This document shows positions 21,805 to 33,982 of a stretch of 64,000 bases of DNA, in pieces (position 1 is the stretch's first letter; every line of letters begins with the position of its first letter). The translations under genes were made by a program, and so were the position numbers. Under the pieces are notes generated by a model, which saw nothing but the letters and a program-made list of their open reading frames with translations, was not told the origin of the DNA and did no database searches. Source of the DNA: Gloeopeniophorella convolvens (Eukaryota > Basidiomycota > Agaricomycetes > Russulales); the NCBI GenBank assembly GCA_022496205.1, contig WTXD01000012.1, forward strand, positions 1 through 64,000, written 5' to 3'.

Positions 21805-24800
21805 CCTTCTCTTCCTATGTTTCTGACTGCAGGACTGTACGCTATCTGGGTTTCTCATTCTCGCTCGCATATATACATCATGGCTCACGCACGCATGCTC
21901 TCGAAGTCAGTTCGACAGCCAGACAAAGACTTACAGTAATGGTACATCTAACGATTATTCACGGTCCCCCACCATGTTCATGTTACGTTTTAATGCATGC
22001 AATGGCATCAGTTTCCACGACGTCTTGTATTGGCTTTTGGCTCCTCATCTAACTCAGGTGGGGAATCGCATGTTCAAGCACGACTTCGTTTGCGGTGGCG
22101 CTGTATCAAGTACCGCACCCCGATCCGCTCTCCGAGGCTTGTTCCTCTTCACGCGCAATGCATACTGCACCAGTCTTGCTGAGTACGCACTGTGGCGCCT
22201 TCCATCCGCGCGCAATTTTATCGGTGAAAGTCCGCGAGGCGTCTTAGGGGGTCTCCAAGATTGCGGGACTAAATAATTGCTCAACGCCGAGGCAGGGGCG
22301 TTGGGCACGCAGCGAGCTGCATGCCTGGCCTGCGGGATCGATGCACTAGATATGAGATAGGGTTTGGGAACAGCGAGCGAGACACGCCCGTAGCGAGACA
22401 TAAGGCCCTATCGATACATCCGCGCTATATGATTATCGTGAAGTATCAGCCTTGTAGTCGTATATGTATGTGCACACATGCGGATGGTTGTCCGGCGATT
22501 ATCTGCTATCGTCGCCATGCAGTTCCTCGTCAACAGGCTCACGGATGGCACCGGCGGACGAAGCGCAGGCGTTGGTGCATGCATGTGGTCTAAATGAACA
22601 CCAGAAGGCAAGAAGAGGGCGCGGAAGACCGAGAAGCGATGCGCCCGCCGCCCATGTGCGTGATAATGGTACCCTGGGGCGCGGGAAGGCATGCGCGTGC
22701 ATGCACAGTCGCGCCGCAAGGCCGAACAACGCCTTCAGGCGCAGCAAGACCCATCCGGAGACGGGTGCACCGCTGTGTGGTGCGTAGTGCACAGCGCTGA
22801 TCCACGCGCAAGACGCGACGCAAGTGCATGCACTTCGCGCGCGACCGCTCGCTCGAGGAGCCCGATCAAGCCCAATGATTGCATGCGGCACGTTCGCTTG
22901 TCACGGTTGTCGGGAGCCCGCCGCGCAAGGTCCTGCGCTTCTTGTCTTCGTTCGGCGACGCGGCGCTACGACTTGCCACGTCGGCTGGAGTGCGTGTCGT
23001 GCGTGAGAGCCCCGAGAGCTTCGGGTGCTTTAGAGACGCCCAGCTTGCTCACCGGCTTGATCAATTGCCAGGAGCGGCCTCAGGGAGTAGCGAGAAAAGG
23101 GCACCTCGGAGGCGCCGCCGGGTCGGGGCCGCCGCGGCCAGCGGAGCACGTCCGCGAGGCCCGGGCGCTAACGTCGGCAAGGGCCGGGACGCGGGACTTA
23201 CCGACGGCAGACTTGTCTTCAACTCGACACCGACAACACGCACCTTGAGACGAACATGGAATCGAACGTTCAAGGTTGAACTATCCGGGTCAAAAGCTCT
23301 CTACAACGCTCGTATTTCATCATGTGGCGGCACCATCAGCGGTGCTGGTGCTTACGCACTTCCCTCTGCACATCTCATCCTTCAATTTCCCTTCTTTTCA
23401 CTATTGTGTCCTTGGCACCTGGGTTTGCCACGCAGGCGATTGTCTGTTTCTCAAACTCAAACGAAAATGAACGAGACGGGACTTCTACAGAGTCGGCGCA
23501 CGGCCGCGCGCTTCCTGGCCATCAGCCATTGATTGTACATCACCGGGCCATCAGTACCTCTTTCGACCTCTTTCGACGCACGACGGGCTCCACCTGCTTT
23601 TTTGGACCGTGTTTCGCAAGTTCACGTGCCGGAACGCTCTGTTTTCATTTTCTACTGGACGATCTTCATCTCCATTATCTCTCCTCGAGCCGTGCCCGCC
23701 AACATTAAACTTGCGAACCTGAACTTGCCGGCGTTGCCTGGGGTCTCTCGTGAGTTCTATGTCACCTTTGCCGTCACCGAAGCCTACGCATTCTCCTCTC
23801 GCGATCGGATGCGCTTGCGCGCCGATTTGCTTATCACCCAACGGCGTCCGCGACCTCTCAGCTCGATGGCGGCTCCTGCAAACTGCGCTTCCTGGGCCTT
23901 CGATATCCCCGCGCTCCAAGCTCAAGGGATCATGATCCCGGGTCCGGTGGCATTCCCTCTGAAGCTCGGCAGCCTCGTAATAGGGCGCAGCTGGTTGATG
24001 CCAACGGCGCGGAACGGCGATGGGACGCATGCTTCAAGCCTTCCAATACACGGCGTCCCTTGCAAGTTCGCAACCTGATGTGTATTGCGGCAAGTTGCGG
24101 CTTTGCCGAATCATGGGGCCCCGCTTTCCCAGGCGTAGCTTAACCTTGAACTCTCATCGGCACCTGCGACGCGTACTTAGTGCGTTTGTGGAGCGCGCTC
24201 TTGGGCGCAAGCCTTGGTCCTTATGGGATCGCGTTCGGGACGACGCGTGTCACGCATCTATTCTGGGTGCGCGACTCGCGCGTCCCGGGGGGACTCCCGC
24301 GGGAATAGACTGCGTTGCGCCTGTGGCTTTGATAGCTCTGATATCTTGGGGCACTGGAAGCTCCCATCGGCCTTATCGGCTCCTGAGAACTGCGGGGACG
24401 TTAGGCTGTGACATCGCAACCAGAGATAAGGTATATACGTGGCTTGCCGCGAAGGGTTCATGGAAGGTATTTTGCAGGCTTTGAACGCTCGGATGTATCT
24501 TTCTGTGAGTCTCCAACGATAGGTCTTTTCTAGGTGTCTAACAATGCGTTCAAGGGCGCAATGACCTTTGCTCAGCGCGACGGTTCGTCCGCCCAGTGCC
24601 GCACTTGCACGCTCGAAACGGTAGCATCCAAGCCTTACTGAAGTTCTGGAACTGAGCTTCGGACTGCGAAGCCGTGGCTTCCTAGTTCTCAAGAAATTTT
24701 CATTGCGGCTGGGACCGCCAGTCGCGGCGGTATTGCGTACTGCCATTATAATTTCACGACCTCCGTTGACACTGATAAAAATCCACCCGTGCCCACCTTA

Positions 24801-26571
24801 GCCACTTCTGTGTCGATTCAATACAAGGGGCTCCTGGTACAGTCATCCCGTGCGTACACAAACAACCCTGGAGAGATGCGTCGTCTTCAGCATCTCTAGG
24901 CGCGACCACACACCCCATTTGGTCACAGAAGGCACGTACAGAGATACACTTTCGGCGCATCGGGATCTGACGCCGTTTTTACGGCTGTTCAGCTGCTGTG
25001 TGATATTATAAGTGGCGTCCGGAGCTCTCCTTTTTTCGTAACGGGGAACGGAGCTGAAGTTATATCCTGTTATGCATAAATCCGATCATACACGTCCTTA
25101 ATCAACACTCGCAAGGATCCGCTGTGCACGCCCTTCTCGCCTTCTGGTGCCTTGCGCACTCCGGGGAATGCCCGACGGCTGCAGCGAGTCTAATGGGATC
25201 CCGACAACCCAGCACACTTCATGATCTCAGACCGTGGTTCGCTTCTGCACGCAGTCCGCTCGTGCAGTCCGCTTCCGCTTCTCCATACCTCAGCCGTGCT
25301 CCCGCACCCAAGATGGCACGAGGCACCGGGCCACCGCTCCTGCTCTCCGCGAAGATCCCAGCCACCCTAGCTAGTAGCACCCGCACTCAGTAGACGCTGT
25401 TAAACAACAAGGTTACGGTGCCTTATCACAACGAATCAGGAGCGAGGACAGCTAGTGGGCTCGCACTTGCCCCGTTCTCGTACTGCGGCGCTCGGGGGTC
25501 CTGCTGCATCACGGAACGACTGTCTTCCGGGATCGGATGAGGTCAGCAACGGAGACTAGGTCCCGCGGCATATTTATCAACTTCCTATGTACTCGTACAT
25601 TGTCAAGCTGGCATCCCCGGACGCGGGGCACCGGCTGCGAGTGCCGATGGAATAAGGACACGCGGACCGCATAGGTGCCTTGCGCTCTGTTTACGGCAAT
25701 AATGCTTATGCCACAGCACGCTCGGCGCGTATAGGTACGACCATGATGGTCTCTCAGGTCGTGGCCATGCCCGGACCCGGCAGCTTCCGCGTTCGAGCGA
25801 AGCTTGAGTAGCTCTCATGTTGCTCTCATGATCTAGTCTCCGTTGCCGACCTTGTGCCGATCGCGGAAGACAGTCGTTCCGCGATGGATCTCACGATCTA
25901 GTGATTCTCTTCCCTCGCTACCTGGGCGTGCAACATCGTCGCAACTCCGAGATTTTCAGCGCGCATGGACACCATTTTCCGAGGCATCCGGTCGGTTTCG
26001 GACATCCAACATCATGAAACCCTCTCCGTGTTCGACGGCATCGCATGTCTGTGACCATTTTCATTACGTTTACGATGCGAAATGTTCCCACATCATGGGT
26101 TCGTGCGTGCGGTAAGTAACGTTCACAGTGTGATGGTTGTCGAGCCGAAACTGCCTCGATGTCTCGGACATCGTCAATTAAACGACTGCGGCGGTGGCCC
26201 GATGACGTCCATTACGTCTTGAAGCTTGACTATTTGCAGCCACCGGCCACCAACGGGTGTTACACTGGCTCCCCGCGTGGATTGACGATGGCCTAGCGCC
26301 ACTCGCAGAGATGGATAGCGTGCGTTCATGCTGCTCTGAACTAGGGCTATCATGATCCCGAGCGCTGGTACATGGTGGCCAAGCAGTATAATCAGACTAC
26401 GCACCATCACGAACTCAGCCCACTCTCTGTCTGCGCAGCTAGTTCATCACGTTCAACTTTCCAGTTTTGCAGTGAGATAAGTTTCAATGTTCAACCCGCG
26501 AACCTAGAAGGTGAGATTGCGGACTCACTCACAATGCCATTGCATGCCGCATATGCCATACCCGGGGCCCG
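21805..26571. other. Gene-poor region of 4.8 kb
   Basis: Open frames are short and overlap in many frames. The longest plausible one is 23533-24078 (+, 181 codons) with a hydrophobic N-terminal stretch, but it has no recognisable motif or clean exon partner. 22540-22880 is unusually dense in GCATGC and GCGCGC words. The right end is the upstream flank of the gene at 26572, and an extra 5' exon there cannot be excluded. No repeat ends or mobile-element proteins were seen. Confidence 0.4.
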
Positions 26572-27395
26572 ATGCCCGTACACATTCGGAACCCTGATCT
26601 GCAAGATAATCGATCGGATTCAGGTCGGTCGTGCGTCAGGGCCTCCTCTATGTGTGGCACCACACCAGTCGCTCAGATGCCGGACGAGCGAACTAGCATG
26701 GGTGCACATCCACAGCCAGAAGTACTCGATGTCGTGCCAGAACCACTTCGCGTTTCAAATCCCCCCGTGATTAGCTATTTGCGGGAGATGTACCGGCTCG
26801 TCTTCCAACAGAACCATGAAGGACAGGACCCCAGAGATATCGATCAGCTACGGGCCATGGAGGTAAGCTTGGAGTAAAGATGCCAATGGTGAGCGTTCAG
26901 TGACACTGAGCGCCTGAGCAGGTGTTAGAAGCGCTGTCGAGAGAAAAGCCACTCGAAAGGCTCCCGGCATGGCTTCATTCAAAATTCGGGGGGGAAGTCC
27001 CAAAATTAGCCTTCGGAATCCCAGCCGTAGAAGAAGAAGTGTTGCGCGCAGCAGAACAAATGGGCATAAAGAAATACAAGGCAGTCCGCGATGCCCAGCG
27101 GCAGTTCCTCTCTCCGGAAGCACGCGAAGAGATCGAGAGCCAACTCGACACGAAGCGTATGGACGACGAGGTGATTGCATACATAAACGGGGAGCTAGAT
27201 CCAGAATTTGGTCGGCTAAAGGCAGTCCCATGCGCATGCCCGACGGGTGTTGTCTTCGTGCTCAGCTGGAACGAGTTCGATGAAAAGTGGAAAGTACCGT
27301 CGAGGGCTGTGAATGTGCTCAGGACAGTTCTCAGGTTCGAAGAGGAAACCCTCGGGTGGTATTGCCAGTCCGATATCTTATCGGAAGAAGATTAG
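26572..27395 (+). CDS. Uncharacterised 254-aa protein
   Basis: The exons are 26572-26862 and 26922-27395, joined by a 59-nt intron with a perfect GTAAGC donor and GAGCAG end in phase 0. The second exon has even, protein-like composition with Trp, Phe and Tyr spread through it (KPLERLPAWLHSKFGGEVP, VVFVLSWNEFDEKWKVPSRA) and ends EEETLGWY before an acidic tail. The first 40 residues look disordered. I do not recognise a family. No signal peptide or membrane segment is visible. It is convergent with COG3, with 204 bp between the stop codons. Confidence 0.6.
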
Positions 27396-27599
27396 AATAC
27401 TAGTGATAACCCCGGTATATCCGCAGTACGACGTAACCTTGTAGGTATGCAGAATATAGACGTTGGAAGTGTAAAAGCCACTGCCCGCTGGCCTTGCGAA
27501 GGTGCTAGAAAGTGGGTAGTGACCAGTGACTGGTGACCAGTCAGTCGAGGATCAATCCGCCACTGCTGAACGCCGGTATCGTTCGGAGTTAACGCTCTT

Positions 27600-30502
27600 T
27601 TAACTATCCGACGTGTTATCCGACGTGACCTCAGACACCTCCCTCAGCAGCACCTTCAGCTGCTCATCGTCCATTAACCCTTGATCGCTGCCAACTCGCG
27701 CCCCCAATTGCCTCGCCGCGATGCGAAAAGCGACATAGGCGTCCTCAACCCGATTTCGTGCATGCTGCACAAGTACGCCGGCGGTGCGCGAATCGGGGAC
27801 GTATAAGCGGACACGTGCAATACTCGCTCTTAGGTCGCGGGCGCAGGCACTGCGGAATGCCTCGTCCAATACAGCAGCCTCCGCGGGTGATGCCGGCCGG
27901 CCAACGAATGTGCGCAGTGGTGAGCAAAGCGGTTCCGATGTGGTTGAGATGACAACCTCGCAAGAGCGCCTGAGTTCTTGGTCGATGCCCTGAGACGGGT
28001 TTCAGGGCCTGGCAAGACAAGCTATCAAAATGACTCACCCGTTTTGCATCAGCAAGTTCCTCCGCTCGTGGAACTGACAGCGACGAGAAAAGTGATCCAG
28101 GGAGGATTGTCGTCCCGCGGGCAAACATTGAAGACAAAGTGTCTAGCCCCAGAGATGTTAGACGGCGCACATGATGAAGGTTTTACTTACCTGTAACGCC
28201 ATATGGGTCAACACTGCCTCTTGATTCGTCTCTTTGGGTCAGATCGAGGTTGCGTGTGACATCTTTCAGAATGAGTAGATGGCGAACAAGGAACAACTGT
28301 CCATCAAACGCGCTTTTGGCTCCCAGAGCATCTGCTGCGCTCAGTAATGAGCCACGACATAGGCTGACAGCCTCTTGCGCAAGGTCATCGAAAATTGCTG
28401 GCTGCACAATATGCGTTGAGTTTATGGTATGAATACATGTGTATAGACACACTTGGACGAAATCATGCAGCTGCGAAAGCACCCATACGGTCTTGGCCAG
28501 GGTTGGATACCATGTCTCGCGCTGGTCGAGCCCTGCCCCTTCGAAAAGACGGCTGATGCTCTCTTTCTCGCGGATCTCATATCCTGTTGTTATCTTTTGC
28601 GCAGCTGTATGTATTCAATTGAGCATCCTTTCGGTACAGAAGTAGAGCCTTATTCACCAACAAGTTTTTCAGGATACGCAAGATCTTCGGCTGTAGGCGC
28701 GTAGTACCTTATTTCTGATTGAATCACTGCTTGTGCCTTGAAGAATAATCGTGTTTGTGCGTCTTGCAACACCATTTGCAGGAGCTGGTGTATATGCAGT
28801 CGACCAAGCTCATCGGCCTTCTCCACACCATCCTCTTCTGCGTCGTCGTCGAGCTGCTGGTCGAGTACCATCAGTGCTTGGAGTACTGTACAGACCTCGC
28901 AAAGGACGGTAAGCCGGGGCTCGTGTAATATGCGGGGGCGAAGGTCGTCATATAGGTAGTCACACAATGTTTCGAGGTATTGGCTGTACACAGATTGATG
29001 AGACACGTGCTATGAGAGACAGAGAACGACGTACTAGAGCTGCTCCTTGCCAGAGCTGAAGAAGGCACGGTACAGATCAAACTCGTCTGTGCATATTTGC
29101 TTTAGGTAGCTGCATCCAGCACGCGTCTGTAGCACATACACACGGGTTAACCAATTGGTCCGCAAGGATAGCATGAACACCCACGAGTTCGACGAGCTCT
29201 GTCCTCGTCGGATCTAGTCCACGGATCTGCTCGGTGAGCCTTGAAACAAGCAGTGATCTGCGGGCGCTGAAGTATGAAGCGTGGCACTCAGAAAGCAGGG
29301 CGCCTAATTCGTCGGGGTGAGTGCGTGCTCGTCGTTCCAGCTCACCGAGGAGAGGTGCGAGCTGTCCGGCCACGGTGATGAAACGCGTATACAGAAGATG
29401 CATTTGCGCGGTGTCTGAGACGTCCTGTATCTGTGTCAGCAAGGGTGCTATACGAGAAGGAACAGTCAGACCCGGACTTTTTCGAAAAGACGCTGTGATA
29501 CGTCTTGTGTGAGCGCTCGAAGAGATCCAACGAAGTACATCTTGATAAGTGTCATCGCGCGTGTCATGCATTGTTGAAAACGCAGCAAGTAGACTTCAGC
29601 TTCCTTGTAATTCCGCTGATAAACCCGTGTCAGGTACGCGTCCCCCAGAATTCGGAGATATCATCGTACATGCGATTTGAGGAAGTCGATGCATACATCG
29701 ACCCTCTCGACCATGTAGAGGAAGTCGGTCTGTAAGACAAGCGATTCGCCTGGGTGGTTGAGTAGCCGGGTTGCGTGCTCCAGCTCCTGAAAATACTCCA
29801 AGGTGGTTCCAATTGTCTCGTGTAGCTCAACTAGTCGGTCCTGACAGCGCATCAACTGATGGTCAGTCAGCGATATTGACGACTACGCACCCGCTCGTTG
29901 AGCAGCTTTTGACTTGCGTCCTGCAGGCTTTTCCCACCCTCTTCGACACTTCTCCACCCATCCAACATCCCTGTAAGATCCGCATCGATTTGGTCGACCC
30001 GGTTGACGAGCTTGTCGCACATGTCGAGATGTTCCGAAACGCGGGAAAGATGTTGTCGGAAGTGCGCCTCTTGGCTATGTGCTACAGAGCGGTCGATAAG
30101 TGAGAACCAATCATAGAACTGTTGTGGTGTTTGAACAGGCTGTTTCGGATGTAGGGCATGGGTATGCAGAGCTTGGGGGCGTGCAAGCGGTGTGGAAGGA
30201 CGGGAACCTGGTGCGAGCTTGTTGCGCAGTTGTGGGGTAGACGGACGTGAAGAAGGGCCTGCTTCCTCCAATGCAAACTAATAGGTGGTGAGTTGTATAG
30301 AATAGCATGGAGAGACGCGAACTAAACTCACTCTGAGAGACAAGGAGGGTCTTTGCTCACTGGCAGCCTTGACTGCTGCTACACTTTTGTTCTCAATGTC
30401 GCTCAGTGGGGCCTTGGCCTCCCACTCTTCCATGGTAATAGTTGCTTTGGGGTGTGGGGAGCGTGCATGAAGTACGGGTGTGTTCGAACGAACGGAAGCC
30501 AT
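27600..30502 (-). CDS. COG3: Conserved oligomeric Golgi complex subunit 3 (Sec34)
   Basis: There are eleven exons: 30502-30332, 30277-29891, 29840-29670, 29615-29478, 29424-29185, 29126-29035, 28983-28658, 28604-28453, 28401-28191, 28142-28039 and 27989-27600. Together they give exactly 793 aa. The protein follows the COG3 family along its whole length: QFYDWFSLIDRSVAHSQEAH, then EYFQELEHATRLLNHPGES, DVCIDFLKSHRNYKEAEVY, LLYTRF, TRAGCSYLKQICTDEFDLY and YLYDDLRPRILHEPRLTVL. COG3 is a lobe A subunit of the COG tether that captures retrograde vesicles at the Golgi. Intron 28605-28657 has a second possible acceptor 21 nt further on, which would remain in frame. The gene is divergent from ELP6 with a 113-bp gap. 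Confidence 0.92.
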
Positions 30503-30615
30503 ATTGGCCACTGCCACGGTCCCACTGTTGCGACACGCGCCTCGCCCTGCATCGTCGCGCTAATCTCGGATCTAATCTTATCTGCCTGTACACACTGCCT
30601 CTACTCAGAACCACC
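30503..30615. promoter_or_regulatory. 113-bp shared divergent promoter of COG3 and ELP6
   Basis: Only 113 bp separate the two start codons, so core promoters and both 5' UTRs must fit or overlap here. There is no TATA box on either strand. The left part is GC-rich (GCGACACGCGCCTCG) and the right part contains TCTAATCTTATC. Co-expression is plausible but not shown. Confidence 0.6.
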
Positions 30616-31497
30616 ATGTCATCTTTCTCCGTCAACGAGTTACTGACGCCTGGGAGTCTCACGCTCATCACTGACCAGAGAGCTGCACCTGGGGACTTCA
30701 TCCTGCACCAGCTCCTGTCAGACTACGTCAGAAGTGCACCCGACGGGAGGTGCATCATCGTCTCTGCAACCCAGGACCTTGCAAAATGGAAAGCAATATC
30801 GTCACGCTCTGTACTTCGGTATTTTGAACTGCATATCCGTATGTTCACGATTATATCCAGGGCTTCAACTTGAACCCGAAGATAGAACAAGGCACGATCA
30901 CCTTCATTGACATTCCAACCCAACTCCCGACGCTTTCTCCGTCCGACAACGTCACCCTGCTTCCCATACTGGACCTCATTCGAAGGTCCATGGCACAAGC
31001 AAAAGGGTCTTCACGTACCCTCCTGATCATCGATGACCTTGCTACGCTGGAGTGGATTGGTCATTCTGCGCTGGACATCTCGCGTTTCGCTCGTGCGGCT
31101 GTGGCACTCTGCGCCAAGGTGGGCCACTGTTTGAGTCGCGGTTTGAAGTCCAAGCGATAATCTTCCAGGACAACGTCGACTTAGCAGTGCGGCACCACGT
31201 GGCTACACCCAACGATCTCGACAGCGTGGTGAGGACGCTGTTGCAGCTCGCTGCGTACCACATTGAGGTACTGCCGCTCCTAAGTGGGAGGAGTGGCGCC
31301 ATCAGTGGCGAGGTACGCTGGTCCGGTCCGTTTTCTTGGTCCATGCTTCTCAAGATCTGCAGATTGCAATTCATGCAGGCGTCACGCTTTCTTGCGCGCC
31401 GAAGCGCGTGATCGCGCGTAGCAGGGCACTGCAGTATCGCCTCGGGGACTATCATGCCGTTTATTTCGAGCGCGGAACGGGACAGGCAGTCCTGTGA
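30616..31497 (+). CDS. ELP6: Elongator complex protein 6
   Basis: The exons are 30616-30810, 30861-31118, 31169-31312 and 31363-31497 (243 aa). All three introns are exactly 50 nt with phase 0. The fold is the RecA-like, Walker-less type of ELP6: SLTLITDQRAAPGDFILHQL at the N-terminus, then TLLIIDDLATLEWIG, VVRTLLQLAAYHIEVLPL, LSGRSGAISGE, and a C-terminal ALQYRLGDYHAVYFERG. Elp4, Elp5 and Elp6 form the hexameric ring of Elongator, which modifies wobble uridines of tRNA. The length fits the family. Confidence 0.88.
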
Positions 31498-32530
31498 GAT
31501 CATAGAGCACGCCTGAGTCCGTCAAGTAAGCACATACTCCCCTCATTACCATAGCCTTCCGAAAGAGATCGGAGATACCGAAACATGCAGTACAGAAGCA
31601 ACTGCACCAAGCAGTATCATGCTTAACGGGAAGACTCCGGTTGTACACGGTAGCATTTCCTTGATGGCCACAGTGATAACTTTTAATGAGTCATAGCATC
31701 ACAGATGCGCATGAAGGATCGAAGAGACGAGCGGGGCATCTCGGATGAGGAAGAGGAAGAGGGATCTCAGTGCTGAACTATTCGGATATGTCTCGTCTAT
31801 TCTATGCGCGGTGTGCGTATGCTAAAGTTGAAGTGTTTGTGTAGAGTGTCATGCCTTTTGGTTGTTATACCTCGCGATCACTTCAGTCCATAGATCAAGT
31901 CATTGCAGCGATCATGGACAAGTGCGGATATCACATATGCATAGCAAAAAAAAGCTCCCCTTGTAAACAAACACCGTTACCGTTGCACCACAATTGGTGG
32001 TCTATGATGAGTGCGCTGTATATGCCGGGGCCGGATAATCAGGAAGAACGTTGTACGTCAGTACGCACCGCGACCGTGTAAGTAGGGCTGTGTATTCCGT
32101 GTCCGCTGGTAGGTGGTAGAAACCGCCCCAACAGTACTGCCGCACTCATTCCGGAAAAGAGTCGCCCACCGAATCTCTCGTAATCCAGTAGTGATCGTTT
32201 TTTGTGTATTCAAAAGTTAACGAACGAGACGACAACATACGACAGTAGACAGAACAGCTTCACAATTGGAAGCAGTAGGTAAGTAGCAACAACATACGTT
32301 TCGGGAGGGGCACGCAAACTGGGTTATCGACAATGTTTATTGCGGCATACGGTACTTGGCTGGAGGAGCCGAAGGAAGATGTACGATCAGAACAGAAGAC
32401 TATATCATATACAGCAAGAAAAAACATGGCAGACCACGGTAGAGCATGCAGGTGTTTAAATCGACTTCAACACGTGAGGTTGGGACGTTTTCATATCGAT
32501 GAGGCGTAGACACCCAATGCCAGTCAGGCC
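31498..32530. other. Convergent 3' region between ELP6 and the PWWP gene
   Basis: About 1 kb with the two 3' flanks. It is more AT-rich than the coding neighbours, with short A runs (for example around 31945-31955). No open frame with motifs was seen. It presumably holds both polyadenylation regions. Confidence 0.45.
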
Positions 32531-33982
32531 CTACGCCTCAGCCATTGTCACATCCACCGACGTCGTTCCATCTGCCGCTGGAGCAGACTCCGAGACGGTG
32601 GGACCAGCGCCGTTTGACGCATCCTCTTCGGACTTATCTGCCTTCGGGGCAGCGGTTGGGCTTGACTCTCCGGGCGTACCATTCGTGGCTGCACCAGTCT
32701 CCTTGTTTGCACTAAGGATGATATGCCACTTGTCGACGAGCGCCTTGGCACGTGTGCGGAAGTGGAACTCGTCATCACGCGGTATCTTGTCTGATGGTTG
32801 CATGTGTATATGGCGCATCACTTTGCCAATCTTCGAATACTGTCTCACTGTCAGCACAAATTACTACATGCGCGAGAACGACACGAACGCCGAGGTACTG
32901 GATGTTCATCTTGTCGTACTGTTCGATTGCCGTGAACAAGTCATTGCACGCTGGCATTTCCTGAGGCGACCGTTAGCAATATCAAAGGAAACCGAAAAAA
33001 AGACCGACCTCTGGCTTTGGTCCGGTGCCCTTATCGTTCAGGAATGTCTTCTGTAACTTATGCCGCCAATCCCTGACCTTGACTGCCTCAGGATCATTTG
33101 CCAAAGCTGTTGATCCATCCCAGTAAGTACAGCAACGAAGGTAGTGGCGCAGGGATACCCACGATCGTCGTCCTTCCGCGCCTTTTTGGCAGCCGGCGGC
33201 GAAGCCGCGCGTTTGCTTGGGCCTGCGTCGTCATCATCATCCCCATCAGCCTCTGCGGCTCCGTCATCCTCAGACTCGACCAGAGCCTTGCTCTTGGCGC
33301 CGTTGCGCTTACCAGCCGCCTTGCGCTTGGCAGGATCTGCATCCTTGTCTTTCTTCGCAGAAGCCTTGGTGCGCACCTTGGGTTTGGCTTCCGGGTCGCG
33401 CTTGCGCTTCTTAGACTTAGACGGTGCCTCGTCAGCATCAGCGTCACCGTCCGCATCCAAACCGTCTGTCTCAGCGTCGAGCTGATCGACCTCGGCATTC
33501 GCTTCTTCTTCCTCAGCATTGGCCCGCTTGAGTTCTTGCTCTTCCTCCCACTTAGCGGGATCCAGGGCGACCTTATAACCATCAAGGAGCTCGCCGCTGC
33601 GTTTACTTGGCTCGTTGATGAATGCCTCGATCTCGTGTTGCTTCAGCCGAGAAATATCCTTAGCGACAAGCCACGAACTGGCGCGAGATTAGAAGATTGA
33701 GTAGCAGGGGGATAGATGGGACGCACTGATCACCCTTGGGAAAGAATCGAACACAGTAAAAGGATGACTTTTTATTCTGGGGCCGCTCCCTAAGAACCTC
33801 TTTCGAGACGTTCTGGGGATCAACAACCTAGAATGACAGATATTATGTGAATGTTAGGAACTGTGCAGAAAGGAATTAGGACACACCATGCCGGGCCATG
33901 GGGGATATCCGCGTACTTTCGCGAGGACAATGTCGCGAAAGTCATAAGTGGCCTCCTTTTCGGACTTTGATCCCTTGACCAT
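32531..33982 (-). CDS. PWWP-domain chromatin protein with a C-terminal TFIIS-N/LEDGF-like domain
   Basis: The exons are 33982-33887, 33827-33727, 33677-33163, 33106-33009, 32960-32889 and 32839-32531 (396 aa, frames close). The PWWP domain spans about residues 8-100: DIVLAKVRGYPPWPGMVVD, then SSFYCVRFFPKGDHSWLVAK. A long charged linker (Lys/Arg/Asp/Glu) with nuclear-localisation-like KKRKR follows. A helical domain at about 238-335 (VKVRDWRHKLQKTFL, IEQYDKMNIQYLGYSKIGKV, HFRTRAKALVDKWH) resembles the TFIIS N-terminal/IBD fold. PWWP domains bind H3K36-methylated nucleosomes, so a link to transcription elongation is inferred. The tail is Ala/Thr/Ser-rich. Confidence 0.85.

Noticed and set aside
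23533..24078. 181-codon plus-strand open frame as a membrane protein
   Set aside because: Only one hydrophobic patch, no family resemblance, overlapping frames of similar length on both strands.
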